DNA from: Molanna angustata
Lineage: Eukaryota; Arthropoda; Insecta; Trichoptera; Molannidae
Direction: 5' to 3'
DNA: 64,000 nucleotides
NCBI GenBank assembly: GCA_963576475.1
Contig: OY754978.1
Span: 10,568,299-10,632,298 of the forward strand
Shown: one piece after another, positions 35,941-47,745 of the stretch
How the letters are laid out: each line of letters starts with the position of its first letter
Position numbering within the stretch: position 1 is the first letter of the stretch
Program-made: the position numbers and the translations under genes
Notes under the pieces: model-generated
Database searches by the model: none
What the model was told of the DNA's origin: nothing
What the model saw: only the letters and a program-made list of their open reading frames with translations

Positions 35941-36784
35941 TATATTTATTTTATTGTTTCAGTATAATAAAGGTGAAATCATGCTGAAAATCAGCTACTG
36001 AGGGGGGAGGGGGGGTTATCCTCCCTTCAAATAGCTCAGTATGATCCTTTTGGGATGGAAAGGATGTTTTTATTTTATTTTATTTTGTAAACATAGTCTT
36101 AATTACAAGTCATACAATAATATAAAATTCTCCATTAGAATCAATTGATCAAACCTATGTAATATTTAATGACATATACATAGGGAAAGGAATGTGAAAG
36201 AGAAGAGAAACAGGAAATGGAAGGAGGGAGAGCATGCGAAAACACTACTCACCAGAAGCCGCAGAAGTAAATGTGGGGTGTGCGGGTATGCATAAACCTT
36301 ATAAAAGGAAGCACGATACATCAGTCTCTTCTCGACCGGTTTGGTATTACATTTAATATTTATATTATTCATAAAAAAATTGAATTGAATTGTAATTCTG
36401 GATAATTTGGTCTTCCCTGGTGTGAAGCATATGATCATAATAATATATATAACATATTCCATCACGTGCTGTTACTAATATCACGGGTCGTCAAATATTT
36501 CTAACATTTAATCGAATAAATTTAAAATATCGCCTGAGCGAATTAAAATACCTGTCACAAATAACCATGCGTCATCGTGTATGGGGGTGGTCTTTTGCAA
36601 AATTAAATTTTGAACCATTTTCATACACACGATAGGGATCAACAATATCGCACACATTCCTTCTTATACGAAAATGAGACAGAGAGAAAACGATATTTTT
36701 AATAGAATTCACTAGACCAAACTATATTAAAAAAAGTTTTGCATTTCTGTTTTGCATTAATTTTCACTGTCGGTCGTTATATAA
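35941..36784. other. Unassigned; G run and (TTTTA)n
   Basis: A G-rich stretch at 36001-36015 and a TTTTA run at 36069-36087, then AT-rich sequence. The frame 36166-36465 has no motif. Confidence 0.5.
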
Positions 36785-36965
36785 TTAGATAGACATGTGA
36801 TTTCTGAGCCAAAAATACTGGGTTCTATTCAAAGTGTACGTGTTCTTAGTCTTATCTAAGTCTTCAAAAAGTGGCAACTTGTGGCAAAATAGTTACATGT
36901 TTAAGTAATATTTTCCATCGTACCTGCCCCTTTTACGTTGCCCCAGAAACAAATATAAAAATTTA
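36785..36965 (+). mobile_element. SINE-1, old degenerate copy
   Basis: Recognisable from 'tctgagccaaa', a damaged B box (GGTTCTATTC), 'gtggcaacttgtggc' and 'catcgtacctgcccctttta'. The A box is lost. Confidence 0.6.
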
Positions 36966-37309
36966 ATTTATTTCTCCACTTAAGAATACATACAGGAACA
37001 TAAATAATTATTGAACAAATAATTTAGTTGTTGGGAAACACCATGTTTTGAGTTACTCCAATTAATCTTTGTCTATACAACTAGGAATAATTCCTGTTTT
37101 AAGACAGACAAATTTTACAAATCACAAATTTTATTTTATCATAAAAAGTAGAAATAGAAATATTTCATTTCCTATCTTGTCATTCATCGTTTCTTAGCGA
37201 TTTCATTTCTTCTGAATTTATTCAGCTTTCTTGCTATATTCTCCCAGAACATTGAATAAACGTAATAACTTAATCATGTAATATCAACATTTTTTATATA
37301 TTTAAATAA

Positions 37310-38451
37310 CTAGTTGCATGTAACACATGAGATCCAACTGTCAATAGCGATAGTATGTATAGTTGAAGAATAAGTACCAAACTATAAACTCGAATAAGTA
37401 CCAAACTATAAACTCATCATAAATCCAAAATATTGAATATTTTAGGATATTTTATTTTCTATACAACACATGTAGGTATGTATGTATGTCAAGATAGGAC
37501 AGTATGGAGGTCAGTCCTTTTTTCTACCCAGAATATGAAAACAGCATGAAGGTATGGTATGTATGTATGTTTGGAGATTTAAGTATCAAATTATTAAGTC
37601 TTCTTACATATTGTGTTTAGGCGACTGCCATACAAATTGAATGACGTGATGTCACTAAATACAATTTTTATAAAAATTGTTAAAAAAAAATTGAGATGTA
37701 CTAATATAATGCTAATATTTTTTATAGAAAATTAAATTATAAATTTGGGGTGTTTCGGTTTTTATCGATATTTTTAAAAAAATTGGAAATATAGGCAGTT
37801 AAACTCATAAATTTATCATAAAAAAATATTTTTCTTATTAAAAAATGTTTGAGAAACCCTGGAATTTTTTCGAAAAAACTAATTTGATATTTTGTATTTC
37901 TCTATATTTTTACCAATTTTCAGCGTTCTAGCTTTATGGTTTCTGAGATATATGGAAAAATAAAATAAAAATTCAAAAGTTGATAACCCCTGACTGAAAA
38001 AAAAATTAAAAATTTTGAGTACAAAAGTTTCGTACTAATATAATGTTAATATTTTTTATAGAAAATTAAATTATCTAGTTGGGGTGTTTCGGTTTAAATC
38101 GATATTTAAAAAAAATTGGAAATATAGGCAGTTAAACTCATAAATTTATCATAAAAAAATATTTTTCTTAATAAAAAATGTTTGAGAAACCCTGGAATTT
38201 TTTTGAAAAAACTAATTTGATATTTTATATTTGTCTATATTTGTACCAATTTTCAGCTTTCTATCTTTATGGTTTCTGAGATATATGGAAAAATAAAATA
38301 AAAATTCAAAAGTTGATAACCCCTGACTGAAACGAAAATTCAAAATTTTGAGTACAAAAGTTTTGTGGGCCTATAATTATTTATATATTCTGAAATCTTG
38401 GGCTCTGTAAATTGAGCGGATCCAAAGTTATAAGGGACACACAGACACACA

Positions 38452-38513
<62 letters not shown>

Positions 38514-38741
38514 CACACACAGACACACGCACAGACAAAATAAATGTTCTACTCCGAATTCTGAGTAAATCCGTATATGGAACATATATGCTACGAAGCC
38601 TCTAATTTGGTGTTTCTTGACTTCAAAGTTGGAAAAGCCGTGAAAAAAGTAGACCCTGCATACAATCCTCGCGTATCGCGGCTTGAAACATAGTCGATAT
38701 GTTAAGAGAACAAAGTTATCTTGAACAAATCGAAAGTTGGA
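37310..38741 (-). mobile_element. HINE-A6, complete, with internal tandem duplication
   Basis: 1,432 bp, with CTAG at 37310 and the 5' end TCCAACTTTCGAT at 38741. It is the longest copy because a 334-bp block (37701-38034) is repeated at 38035-38350. A CA/GT microsatellite lies at 38440-38520. Confidence 0.86.
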
Positions 38742-38949
38742 TAATTCAACACAAGAATAATAATTTAATAACTATTCGTGTTTATTTATTTTTTCTGCTT
38801 GCACATCCCTAGCACGTTTAGATACCTACGCGGTAATCCAAATCCAACACTATTTTGTTAAGATGTATATAAAAATATATTTCAATCTTTATATTCTGGA
38901 AAAAAAATATATTGATTGGATATACAAGAGCAGCTGTAATAACACCAGT

Positions 38950-39560
38950 AATATTTATTTATTTTTTTTTTTATTTATTTATTTATTTATTAATACAGTA
39001 AAAATACAAGTACAAAAAAGAAAGAAAAGAAACTAAAAAGTCAAAAAAACATAATACATAATAAATTCCTCCTCTCTCTTTTTATTCATCATAACCTCAC
39101 CAAAACGGCTACGCCTGTCTTAAGGTGAGGCTATTCAGTAAAATACAATAATATACATTATACATATATACATGCATATATGCACATATACACATACACA
39201 CATGCACATACATACGCACACATAAAAACAACAAAACCATAAACATCAACCACATGATCGACAATAAACAAAAAAAAACAATAATAACAATATGAGAAAA
39301 AAAAATATAATAATACACTTCCATAAAAATGACACGTAAAATCAGTGTATTTAAAATATATTGTTTGACAAGAAAATAAAAAACAAAATACAACACATAG
39401 AAAAATAATATATATACCAATGACACAATATATCATAGACCAATGATACACCCACCAGTGACACATATATATACACACTTATTTACATGTAGGTACGTAC
39501 ACACACGCAGCCATGGATACATACATACACATGCCCACATGTATGCATGCACATGCGAAT
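38950..39560 (-). mobile_element. LINE family X 3' UTR and TAAA tail
   Basis: On minus this contains 'agcctcaccttaagacaggc', AC/GT-rich microsatellite-like stretches and a (TAAA)n tail at 38955-38992. Copies on plus at 55.1-55.7 kb and 58.7-58.8 kb match it. Confidence 0.75.
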
Positions 39561-40110
39561 ATGGTCAAGGGAAGAAGGAATAAAAATATTTTCTCTGTTG
39601 TTCATGTATTAAATTATGTATGGCCTTTCTGAATAGATATCGTTTATCCATACATTTTATATTTTCATTTAAAGTATTGTAAATTTTTGGTGCGATAAAG
39701 ATATAATGGCGCTGGCCAAAAGTTGTTCTCATAAATGGGACCTGGAAATTAGAAAATGCTGAAAATCTAGTAAGAACAGTTTGTTGAGATCTGGAAGTAT
39801 GTTTTCTGTTATTATGAAATTTGCTAAGGATAGTTTTGACATACAATTGGCGTATGTCAAACACGCCATAAATCTGAAATAGCTCATCAGATGGGTATGT
39901 CATTGGTTTTTTTAAAATAACTTTCATGATAGATTTTTTTTGTCTTTTCTAGAGTATCTATAATAGTTGCCGCACAACCTCCCCAATTTTCTATTCCATA
40001 CAAAAGTGATGACTGACATAGTGCATAATAGACCGATTTCATAGTATCTTTATCCAGAAGGTTCCTCAGTTCCCTATAAATGTTTACATGGTTAAATTCC
40101 ATAAAAAAAT
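39560..40110 (-). pseudogene. LINE RT C-terminus (family X)
   Basis: On minus, ALCQSSLLYGIENWGGCAAT with ITDTLEKTKKI-like residues near 39960 is followed, after a frameshift near 39920, by YPSDELFQIYGVFDIRQLYVK and FGQRHYIFIAPKIYNTLNE. This is the conserved end of a jockey/R1-type LINE polyprotein. It continues into the 3' UTR at 38950-39560. Confidence 0.8.
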
Positions 40111-40200
40111 ATGAATATTATATTATAAACGCATAAATCAACATGCAATTTTAAGACATCATAAGATACTGTAATTTGCATTAGATACCCACACATACTG

Positions 40201-40228
40201 TATTTTACAACTGTACAGTTGTAAAATA
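40201..40228. repeat. 28-bp perfect palindrome
   Basis: TATTTTACAACTGT and its exact reverse complement meet at 40214/40215, at the left edge of the tRNA-like duplication. Confidence 0.8.
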
Positions 40229-40235
40229 TGGTGTT

Positions 40236-40397
40236 TCCTCCGTAGCATTGAGGATAGTCGTTTGGATTATGAACGAGAGTTCCGGATTCGATACCCACAC
40301 AACTGTACAGTTGTAAAATATGGTGTTTCCTCCGTAGCATTGAGGATAGTCGTTTGGATTATGAACGAGAGTTCCGGATTCGATTCACAGCGGAGGA
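40236..40397 (+). repeat. Duplicated tRNA-Asp-like sequence, 92-bp period
   Basis: The 92-bp unit starting CTGTACAGTTGTAAAATATG occurs at 40211 and 40303. In the second copy TCCTCCG (40328-40334) pairs with CGGAGGA (40391-40397) as a 7-bp acceptor stem around a 70-nt tRNA-like body. The D arm resembles tRNA-Asp and the T arm is poor. The first copy lacks the 3' acceptor strand. It is a pseudogene or SINE remnant rather than a working tRNA. Confidence 0.55.
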
Positions 40398-40851
40398 TAA
40401 ATTGATGTAAAATGATTTCAGGCAAAATAAAATATATGTCTCACAGTATCAAATATATAAATATAAAAAAGTGATAATTCAACACTTGGGAAGTATTAAT
40501 TTATGTTTAAGTATACATTTTTTTATGATACAAATTGCTCTGGTTTAGTTATTACACCGTTTTTATATTATATTTTTTACACCGTTTAGTTAACTTCGTA
40601 TAATATGTGTCCGTACTGAAGTTTTGCAATCGACTTTCAACTAACTCCCCGACCAGTCACAGCTGTAAAACTTTCAGAACTTGTGTATTTCCGATGACAA
40701 TGTATGTTAAAAAAGTTGAAATGTGGCTGCTATACATATTGCATAATATCAGGCTTTATTTATTTCGTTATTAGATCGATTTGATGTAATCATTTTTTAT
40801 ATAATCTTTTGTTCGACATTTAAATATACTATTCGATTTTATATATTTCAA

Positions 40852-41828
40852 CTAGTTGCATGTAACACATGAGATCCAACTGTCGATAGCGATAGTATGT
40901 ATAGTTGAAGTATAAGTACCAAACTATAAACCTATAAATACAAATTATTTAATATTTTAAGATGTTTGGTTTTCCATACAACACATGTACCTATGTATGT
41001 ATGTCAAGATAGGATAGTTCAGTCCTTTGATCCTACCCAGAATATGAAAACAGCATGATGGTATGCATGTTTGAAGATTAGTATCAAACAATTAAGTCTT
41101 CTTAGATATTGTGTGTAGGCGACTACCATACAAATTGTATGAAGCAATGTCGTCACTAAAATCAATTTTTATAAAATGTTAAAAAAAATTGAGATGTGCT
41201 AATACAATGTTGATATATTTTATAGAAAATTAAATTATCTAGTTGGGGTGTTTCGGCTATTTTTGATATTTAAAAAAAAAATGGAAATATAGGCAGTTAA
41301 ACTCATAAATTTATCATAAAAAAATATTTTTCTTTATAAAAAATGTTTGAGAAACCCTGTAATTTTTTTGAAAAACTAATTTGAGATTTTGTATTTGTCT
41401 ATGTTTATACCAATTTTCAGCGTTCTACCTTTTATGGTTTCTGTGATATATGGAAAAATAAACCAAAATTTCGAAAGTTGATAACCCCTGACTGAAACAA
41501 AAATTCACAATTCTTTGTATAAAAGTTTTGTAAATATTCTGAAATTTTGGGCTCTGTGAATTGAGCGGATCAAAAGGTATAAGGGGCGGGGGGGACGGAC
41601 ACACAGACACACACACAGACACACAAAACTCACATAAAATGTTTTACTCCGAATTCTGAGTAAATCCATGTATGGGAACATATATGCTGCGAAGCCGCTA
41701 AGTTGGTGTTTTTAGCATGCAAAAAGTCCACTACACCATACAAAATGTTCCTTCGTACACGTATCTTGGATTTAAACTGCCTCTTCCTTCAATAGAATTT
41801 CATTCTCTTGAACGAATCGACAGTTGGA
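40852..41828 (-). mobile_element. HINE-A7, complete
   Basis: 977 bp with CTAG at 40852-40855 and the 5' end at 41828, preceded there by T on the minus strand. It has the same order of blocks as A1, with a short CA tract and a G run near 41590. Confidence 0.86.
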
Positions 41829-42295
41829 ATAGTCTTTATTAACATATTTTAAACATATATTTTTTATAATTTTGTTCTTGGCAGATTTCATTAGTAACCG
41901 AGTACTACATAGATATTCTACTTTTTCTTCGGCGTAGGTATATACCATTTGAATATTCATAAGTTTAATTTTTATGAGTTTTTACTTATTGTATGTCAAA
42001 AATTAAATTAATAATTTATAAAATAAAATTAATCATAAACAAACTTATAATATTAACATACCTTTAATCCGTGAGCGCGGCTAAGCCAATTTAAAATCAT
42101 TTGATTTTCCTGAAAAGAAAAAAAGAATCAATATATTTTTTAATAACGATTTTTTTTGGCTCTTCACCCGTTAAGAGTGTTCTCAGCCATACAAGTTAAC
42201 ATATCAAATTGTCTAAATAGAGAGAAACCTAAATTATTTTTGTATATTTATTTTACTTCAATCAATTTCAACTTTATGTACGTACAGAGTTAGAT
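41829..42295. other. No recognisable feature
   Basis: AT-rich spacer between HINE-A7 and a LINE end. Confidence 0.5.
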
Positions 42296-42590
42296 TTTGA
42301 TGTGATTAATTTTGATGAATTTTTTGATCAAAATGTTCACCTGCATTGTAGCTTAACAATGTCCTAACATTTGTTGGCATTGGAACCCCAATCTCTGCGA
42401 GGTCGGTAAAAAAGGATGGATACCTATCGTTTATGGGGCATTCAAGAAACAAATGATCCAGTGTCTTATCACTAATCAAACACTCGCAAAGACTGCTATC
42501 AATGATCCCTATTTTATTAAATGCTCTCTGGTACAACAGTGTCCCATGCGGATACGACACATAACACTGATGGAATGTCAACGATTAAAA
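42296..42590 (-). pseudogene. LINE C-terminal zinc-knuckle region
   Basis: The minus frame reads LYQRAFNKIGIIDSSLCECL, then DKTLDHLFLECPINDRYPSF. The C-x-C...H...C pattern is the C-terminal knuckle of jockey/I-type LINE polyproteins. There is an in-frame start only by chance. The RT is absent. Confidence 0.72.
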
Positions 42591-43129
42591 ATACAACAAT
42601 TTAATGGGTTTAATTCTTATTAATTTTATGTATTTTATGAACCCATTATAGTTAAATATAACGAATGTGATATAAAAAATATATATTTTTGAATTATGTT
42701 GCTTCAATTGAGAAATCGACAAGAAATCATTGCCCTCGGAGAATAGGCAGAAATCTTTATTTTAAATCGACACACATAGGACTAATTACTCACGCAATTC
42801 ATTTATGAATAGAGCATATATTATAATTCTTACCAGAAAAACTGTACGAGTGACCCTAGGCTTGATATTTTCACTTCAAGTATACAGAAAATGTTTGATG
42901 GAGATGGTAAAATTTTAAATGTATTTTGGGTATGCCAGCGCTGGGACTGGTCTTTCGATTGACCCGACAACTTGTTTCTCCAAAATTGAGAAAATCCCTC
43001 TCCTCTACTCCTCCTTTTCACCTTACTGACCCTTTCCAATATCCAAAACCCTCCTGCAATTGTATATGTAGGTTCAATAGTTTTTTCTTGTTTTTACTTA
43101 CTTTACTTTTTGTATGGCTACGAATTTTC
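42591..43129. other. No recognisable feature
   Basis: AT-rich between two LINE C-termini; may include decayed LINE sequence that I cannot assign. Confidence 0.4.
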
Positions 43130-43625
43130 CTGCATTTTTGGCTGCGCCATCGAGTATTTCTTCTACACTTTTGGCTCCCGTTCGGCTAGCAACTTCACTT
43201 CAACTTCAGCCTCTGGAGTCACCCTACGGATTTTCACCCAGTCTCCTATATACCTCCGTATCGGGCACTCCTCTACTAAATGCTGGATAGTTTGGCTTCT
43301 AGCTCCACTGTCATATTCCGGAGAATCTCTTTTTCCCCATTTCCACATTTGTTAGTTACATCGTCTTTGACCTGTACGAATTCTGTTTTGCTGAATCCAA
43401 ACTTCGGGGAAACTAAAAATCGGGGAATCCAAACCTGAAACCTTTTCGTTAGGGTCTCAGATAATTTGTTTGTTTAATACCAGGTCTGCATCATTCCACC
43501 TCTCTTGCCATGCTCTAGGCAAGTTGAATTCGCCAAGTTGCTTCAAACAAACAGGCTTTCTGGACTTGGTGGACGGAATATATCTTGAAATGCGGGAGTT
43601 GCGGGATTCTTTTCAATCTTGGCGA
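43130..43625 (-). pseudogene. LINE C-terminal region, second family
   Basis: On minus, across frames: LPRAWQERWNDADLVLN near 43500, then RFLVSPKFGFSKTEF, then KWGKRDSPEYDSGARSQTI and HLVEECPIRRYIGDW near 43280-43220. The conserved 'WGxxDSPxCxCGxxxQTxxHxVxxCP' pattern is kept, but the knuckle cysteines are changed to Y and S. It is a decayed C-terminus of an arthropod LINE. Confidence 0.75.
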
Positions 43626-43867
43626 GTTTGAACTTGAACTTGAAGTAACTCAAACAAAATATTCATAATAATCAATATGATTTTTGTAAATAGCGCAATT
43701 AATCTATGTAATTTTAAATTATTTTTTAATATGACAAAAAGCTGTAAAGTTCATTCAAATAAAAAAATCGATGCAACATATTATGTAGATATAGGCTTAG
43801 TTCAATTGGAACCTACACAGAAGTAATCCCTTTCTAATGAATAAGGAATCATCGAATTCGAACGACG

Positions 43868-44050
43868 TGGGAAACAATAACATCTCAAATACTGTGAATT
43901 TAATGCCTTTTTAGGTGTGATGAGACTGGTGTGTGGGTATTCCCACACGGATATGTCGTGATTCCCTTTAAAAGGTAACGCTCGCCCTCAAACCTGTCAC
44001 TGGTGACCCTTCATTGTGGGATAGTGCCGTAATAGTTTGAATGAATGAAA
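43868..44050 (+). mobile_element. LINE 3' end, same tail family
   Basis: 'ctttttaggtgtgatgagac', 'actggtgtgtgggtattccc' and 'gaatgaatgaa' at the end; collinear with 5830-6010. Confidence 0.7.
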
Positions 44051-44470
44051 AGTATTACTACAGCGATCAGACCGCAAGTTATGTCCTTTTTTAGAACTTA
44101 TAGCCAAAAGTAAAAATTTTACTGAAGTTTACCGATTGTTACGATTCCATTTAATATTTTATTTTCTACTCTTAAAGTTTAAAATCCATTAAATTAAAGA
44201 TGGAAAATTACATGAAAAAAAATAATTTACACATAAATAATGTTTATTAATGTGATACAATAAAACTATATCATAATAAATTAAAAATAAAAATAGTACA
44301 TAAAGTGTGCATTTGTGGAATGTCCTTGGAATGTGAGATATTCATCTTATAAATTTATAACAATTTCCTATGAAAGTAATAAAAAAATCTCTCAATTTTT
44401 TTGTGTATAAAATATGTATTTTTTGACACAGTGATGTCTATGCACCAAATATTTTTCATATTCCAAACAC
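44051..44470 (-). other. Region downstream of the FAS exon
   Basis: Would be the FAS 3' UTR if the exon is transcribed. ATTAATAAAC-type A+T-rich signals near 44240 could serve polyadenylation; not decisive. Confidence 0.35.
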
Positions 44471-45263
44471 TCAGATCTGATTTGCTACACTGTCAATAAT
44501 GGTTGCTATCTTCATGGCAGATTCTCCAAACAATATACTCTTGTGGTTTCCAGGGAGCATCTCAATATCTATTTTTGTTGCATAATGATGTTAGGCCATA
44601 ATCGTTTCCGACCGATACAAAGTTGTCTTTAGCAGAAAGTAATGTAACTTGGCCATCAAAGACAGAAGTGGGTTTAGATTGATCCGCAGCTAATAACTTG
44701 TGATAGAAGGATTTTGCTGCTTCAGCTAGTTCAACTGGAGGGAATGGTGTGAACGATTTCAGCAATTCCGTCGTGTACAAAAGGCGTTCATTCCATGACT
44801 TCATTGTTTGTAATTTATTAGAGAGCTTAGCTTGGTCCATTTCTTTAAATAACATAATGAAGTAGCTTAGGGCATCTGATTCATTTGTAGCACTAGTAGC
44901 ATTTCCTCTCTTGGCTTTGTGACTTTCAGTGTGAGTGGCAACATATGAAGGTGATCCATCAATAAGAACTAAATTCACCTTTTCGCCCATCTGTTCTAAT
45001 TGTAGTGCCATTTCAAAGGCGACGCATGCTCCAAATGAATAGCCAGTAAGAATATAGGGTCCCTTGGATTGTACATTTCTAATATGGTCATTGTAGTAAG
45101 CTGCCAATGTTGTCATAGATTTCAGTCGTGCATCCTTGGTGCATTGTAAACCATAGACTGGCCTGTGTATTTCCTTGGTGATGGTTTGAAGTAGATCTAC
45201 AACACCTTCAATATGATGAACTACAAAGACAGGCGATTGTTCGGAATTCTTTAATATCACTCG
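44471..45263 (-). CDS. Fatty acid synthase thioesterase domain, last exon or pseudogene, frameshifted
   Basis: This encodes the C-terminal thioesterase of animal type I fatty acid synthase, the cytosolic domain that releases the finished acyl chain from the carrier protein. Reading from an in-frame Met at 45278, an HHIEG motif sits near residue 21 (usually HPIEG), the nucleophile elbow GYSFGA has Ser at about residue 81, and DGSP has the presumed triad Asp at about residue 107. The main frame stops at 44562. The next 90 bases in the +1 frame continue the family C-terminus, including the GNH motif with the catalytic His, and stop at 44471-44473. One extra A in the run near 44578 explains the shift. 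The Met is probably not a true start. AG dinucleotides near 45260 and 45248 could be splice acceptors. No ketosynthase, acyltransferase or ACP coding is visible to the right. It is either the terminal exon of a gene beyond the window, with a sequencing or real indel, or a pseudogene. The domain call is secure; its function is not. Confidence 0.85.
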
Positions 45264-45624
45264 TAAATTACGATACACGATTCAATTTAAAATATATCCT
45301 CAACAACAATAAAAATGTTTCTATAACTAATGCCAGAGAAAAGCCTTTCATTATTTTTTTACACAATGCACAATAGAAAATTTCTGGTAAATCGATATAC
45401 AATCCGGCGTGAAAATCCGTTGTTCAATTGAGTAGGTATTAAACCAAAATCCTTCCTTGCTGTTAACAAAAACATCTGAGAAAATAATAAAAAGCGTTAG
45501 GGACTCAATATCGAATTTGTACAGAATAGTCACTATATATACACTCTACAAATTAAAGGGATCTGGGGTGAATTTGGAGTATGTATTTTTCTTTGCAATC
45601 TGTGAACAATGGCCATTACGTGAT

Positions 45625-45825
45625 TATTTGTTCACAGTGCAGAACAAACCAACGGGTGTGTCAGTCGAAGCTATGTGAAATGGAAACGAAGCTTATATTA
45701 ACAATGTAATCAACCAAACTTAATTCGAATTTTCTTTTCTTTGTAATTTGTTTATTTGTTCACAGTGAAGAACAAGCAAAGGAGTGACCGTCGTGGTTAT
45801 GTGAAATGGGAAAGAAGCTTCTTTT
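45625..45825 (+). repeat. 129-bp spaced direct repeat
   Basis: 'atttgttcacagtg' plus AGAACAA, GTGACCGTCG-like sequence and 'tatgtgaaatgg' occur at 45625-45695 and again at 45754-45825. Right of the FAS exon; not coding. Confidence 0.7.
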
Positions 45826-45829
45826 AATT

Positions 45830-46464
45830 ATGTGAATGATGATTACATTTTTTAAACTATCTTAAAGCTTTAAAACACCACAACACAAAATTACTGGAGA
45901 CACGCATATCAATCCAAGATATTTATTTTCTATATAAAATTATTAACGGTCAGATCAACAGTACACCCCGTTTTCACTGTCCACTCAGAAGAAATAGAAA
46001 CTAGTCTCTCTTTTAGATTGAATCTTCTAGAACAAACGACATGCTAATTTATAAAACCAAATGGGTTGTCCTAATTACGAAACTTTTTGCGGGAATTGCA
46101 CATTTTTTTCCAACGCACCGTTTGGAATTGTACAGGATTTTTATTGAATTCTATAAAACGTCACCAATCGATATAATTCAAATCAATTGAATTCTTTAGT
46201 TTCATTTCATTTTTTGGTAAACATCAAATTGAATCAATTTTATCTCTTGAAAAAAATGCGTGTTTTATTATAATTCTGTGTGTTTTTAGTGTTTCGTTTT
46301 ATTTCGCAAATAATGTTAACGACAATGTAAGTCCTAATCCAATTTTATTAATTATCTCTAAAAAAATACATTCTTCTACATATTAAGAATCATATTTTTA
46401 TATTTCTAGTGGTTCGTTTTATTCGTATATGATATTTAAAACAAACATTTTTTTGCTGGCGTAA
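45830..46464. other. No recognisable feature
   Basis: AT-rich spacer between the 129-bp repeat and HINE-A8. Confidence 0.5.
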
Positions 46465-46737
46465 TCCAACTATCGATTTGTTCAAGAGAATTTATTTCTC
46501 TGTGTGTGCGTTTCCCTTATAACTTTTGATCCGCTCTACGCACAGAGCCCAAAATTTCAGAATATATAGAAAACTATAGGCCTACAACACTTTTATACTT
46601 ATAATTTTGACTTTTTCTTTCAGTCAGGGGTTATTAACATTTGAATTTTCACTATATTTTTCCATATATCTCAAAAACCATAAAAGTTAAAACGCTGAAA
46701 ATTTGTAAAAATATATACGAATACAAAATAATTATTT
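46465..46737 (+). mobile_element. HINE-A8, 3'-truncated
   Basis: Starts TCCAACTATCGAT at 46465 and continues through the 'cccttataacttttgatccg' block. Similarity ends near 46737, just before the Helitron helicase remains. The GT tract is almost absent. Confidence 0.8.
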
Positions 46738-46804
46738 TTGTCCAGGGTTGCGTGGCTCGAAGGTCCTAGTATCGCCCCTGTGAGAATGCCAATCTACTTG
46801 GAAA

Positions 46805-47515
46805 TTTAACGCGTTTTAATTCAATTACCACTTCTGTGGTAATCATTGGGATTCGTGACAGCAATACATTTTCGCCTCAGAACTTGCCATTCAAAATGCA
46901 ACTATTCCATCGCCGATATCAAAAAATTGTTTTGAGAATGTATCAGCGGATGGATCTTGAAGCATTTGAACGCGTATGTTTACTTTTAGCTGTACCTACT
47001 TTTTCAACATTACGCCACAGTGGCGATGATTTCAAGCAAGCATTGATCTCATCAGCGTACGTTGAATATAGAATGACGGGAATTGTTTGTCTGAAATCAC
47101 CTGAAAGGAGTAACAGAGAGCCGCCGAATAGTTTGTCGTTGTTTTTTATATCATTCAGTGTCCTGTTCAACGTCTCAAGCGAATTTTCGTGTGCCATAGT
47201 GAATTCATCCCAGATGATAGTTCATCCCAGCTGTTCTGCCTCCATCTAATAAAGTTGCTGCAATGCCAGATGATGCAACAGTCAATGCGATGCCATTATT
47301 TGATCGTATTTCGGCGAGAATTAGCTAAATGAGAAATGTTTTGCCAGTTCCACCTGGTGCATCCAAAAAAAAAGAATCCACCTTTTCCTCCCAAAACTGC
47401 CTGCATAACGCGGTCGTAAATGATTCTTTGTTCATCAGTCAGTAGTGAGACATTACGATTCAGATTACCGCATGAGCCATGAATCATGTTTGTTGTAACA
47501 ATATCGTACAGTGGT
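46805..47515 (-). pseudogene. Helitron Pif1-like helicase fragment, broken
   Basis: This is a fragment of the helicase domain of a rolling-circle transposon (Helitron Rep/Hel protein). On the minus strand it shows LTDEQRIIYDRV, a Walker A region whose GGTGKT is readable only after removing one base from a T run near 47370, a Walker B-type WDEFTMAH near 47200, and SGDFRQTIPVI followed by ADEINACLKSSPLWR, the Pif1/Helitron signature. A segment between the GGRTA motif and WDEFTMAH is deleted, a stop follows GKTFLI, and a frameshift follows WRNVEKV, after which FSKQFFDIGDG can be read. No Rep HUH nuclease motif is present in the window. It lies directly right of a HINE remnant (46465-46737), but the two cannot be shown to belong together. 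Confidence 0.85.
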
Positions 47516-47745
47516 TGATCAGTAGACGGATACTATCGATTTCCCCACTGATAGAATCGATGTACAAACAATATTAATGGCCGAAAATTGTGTAGAGAGT
47601 GAGAGAAAGCTTATTGTGTGAGGGAGATAAGAGACCGCCATCTTTCTCGTTCCTACTCCTCGGTGTTTGCTGGTTGAGAGGTGACGCCTGTATAACAATC
47701 GCACTTTCTGTTTTCATTGGGTTAAATACATAAAATGTCCCCACA

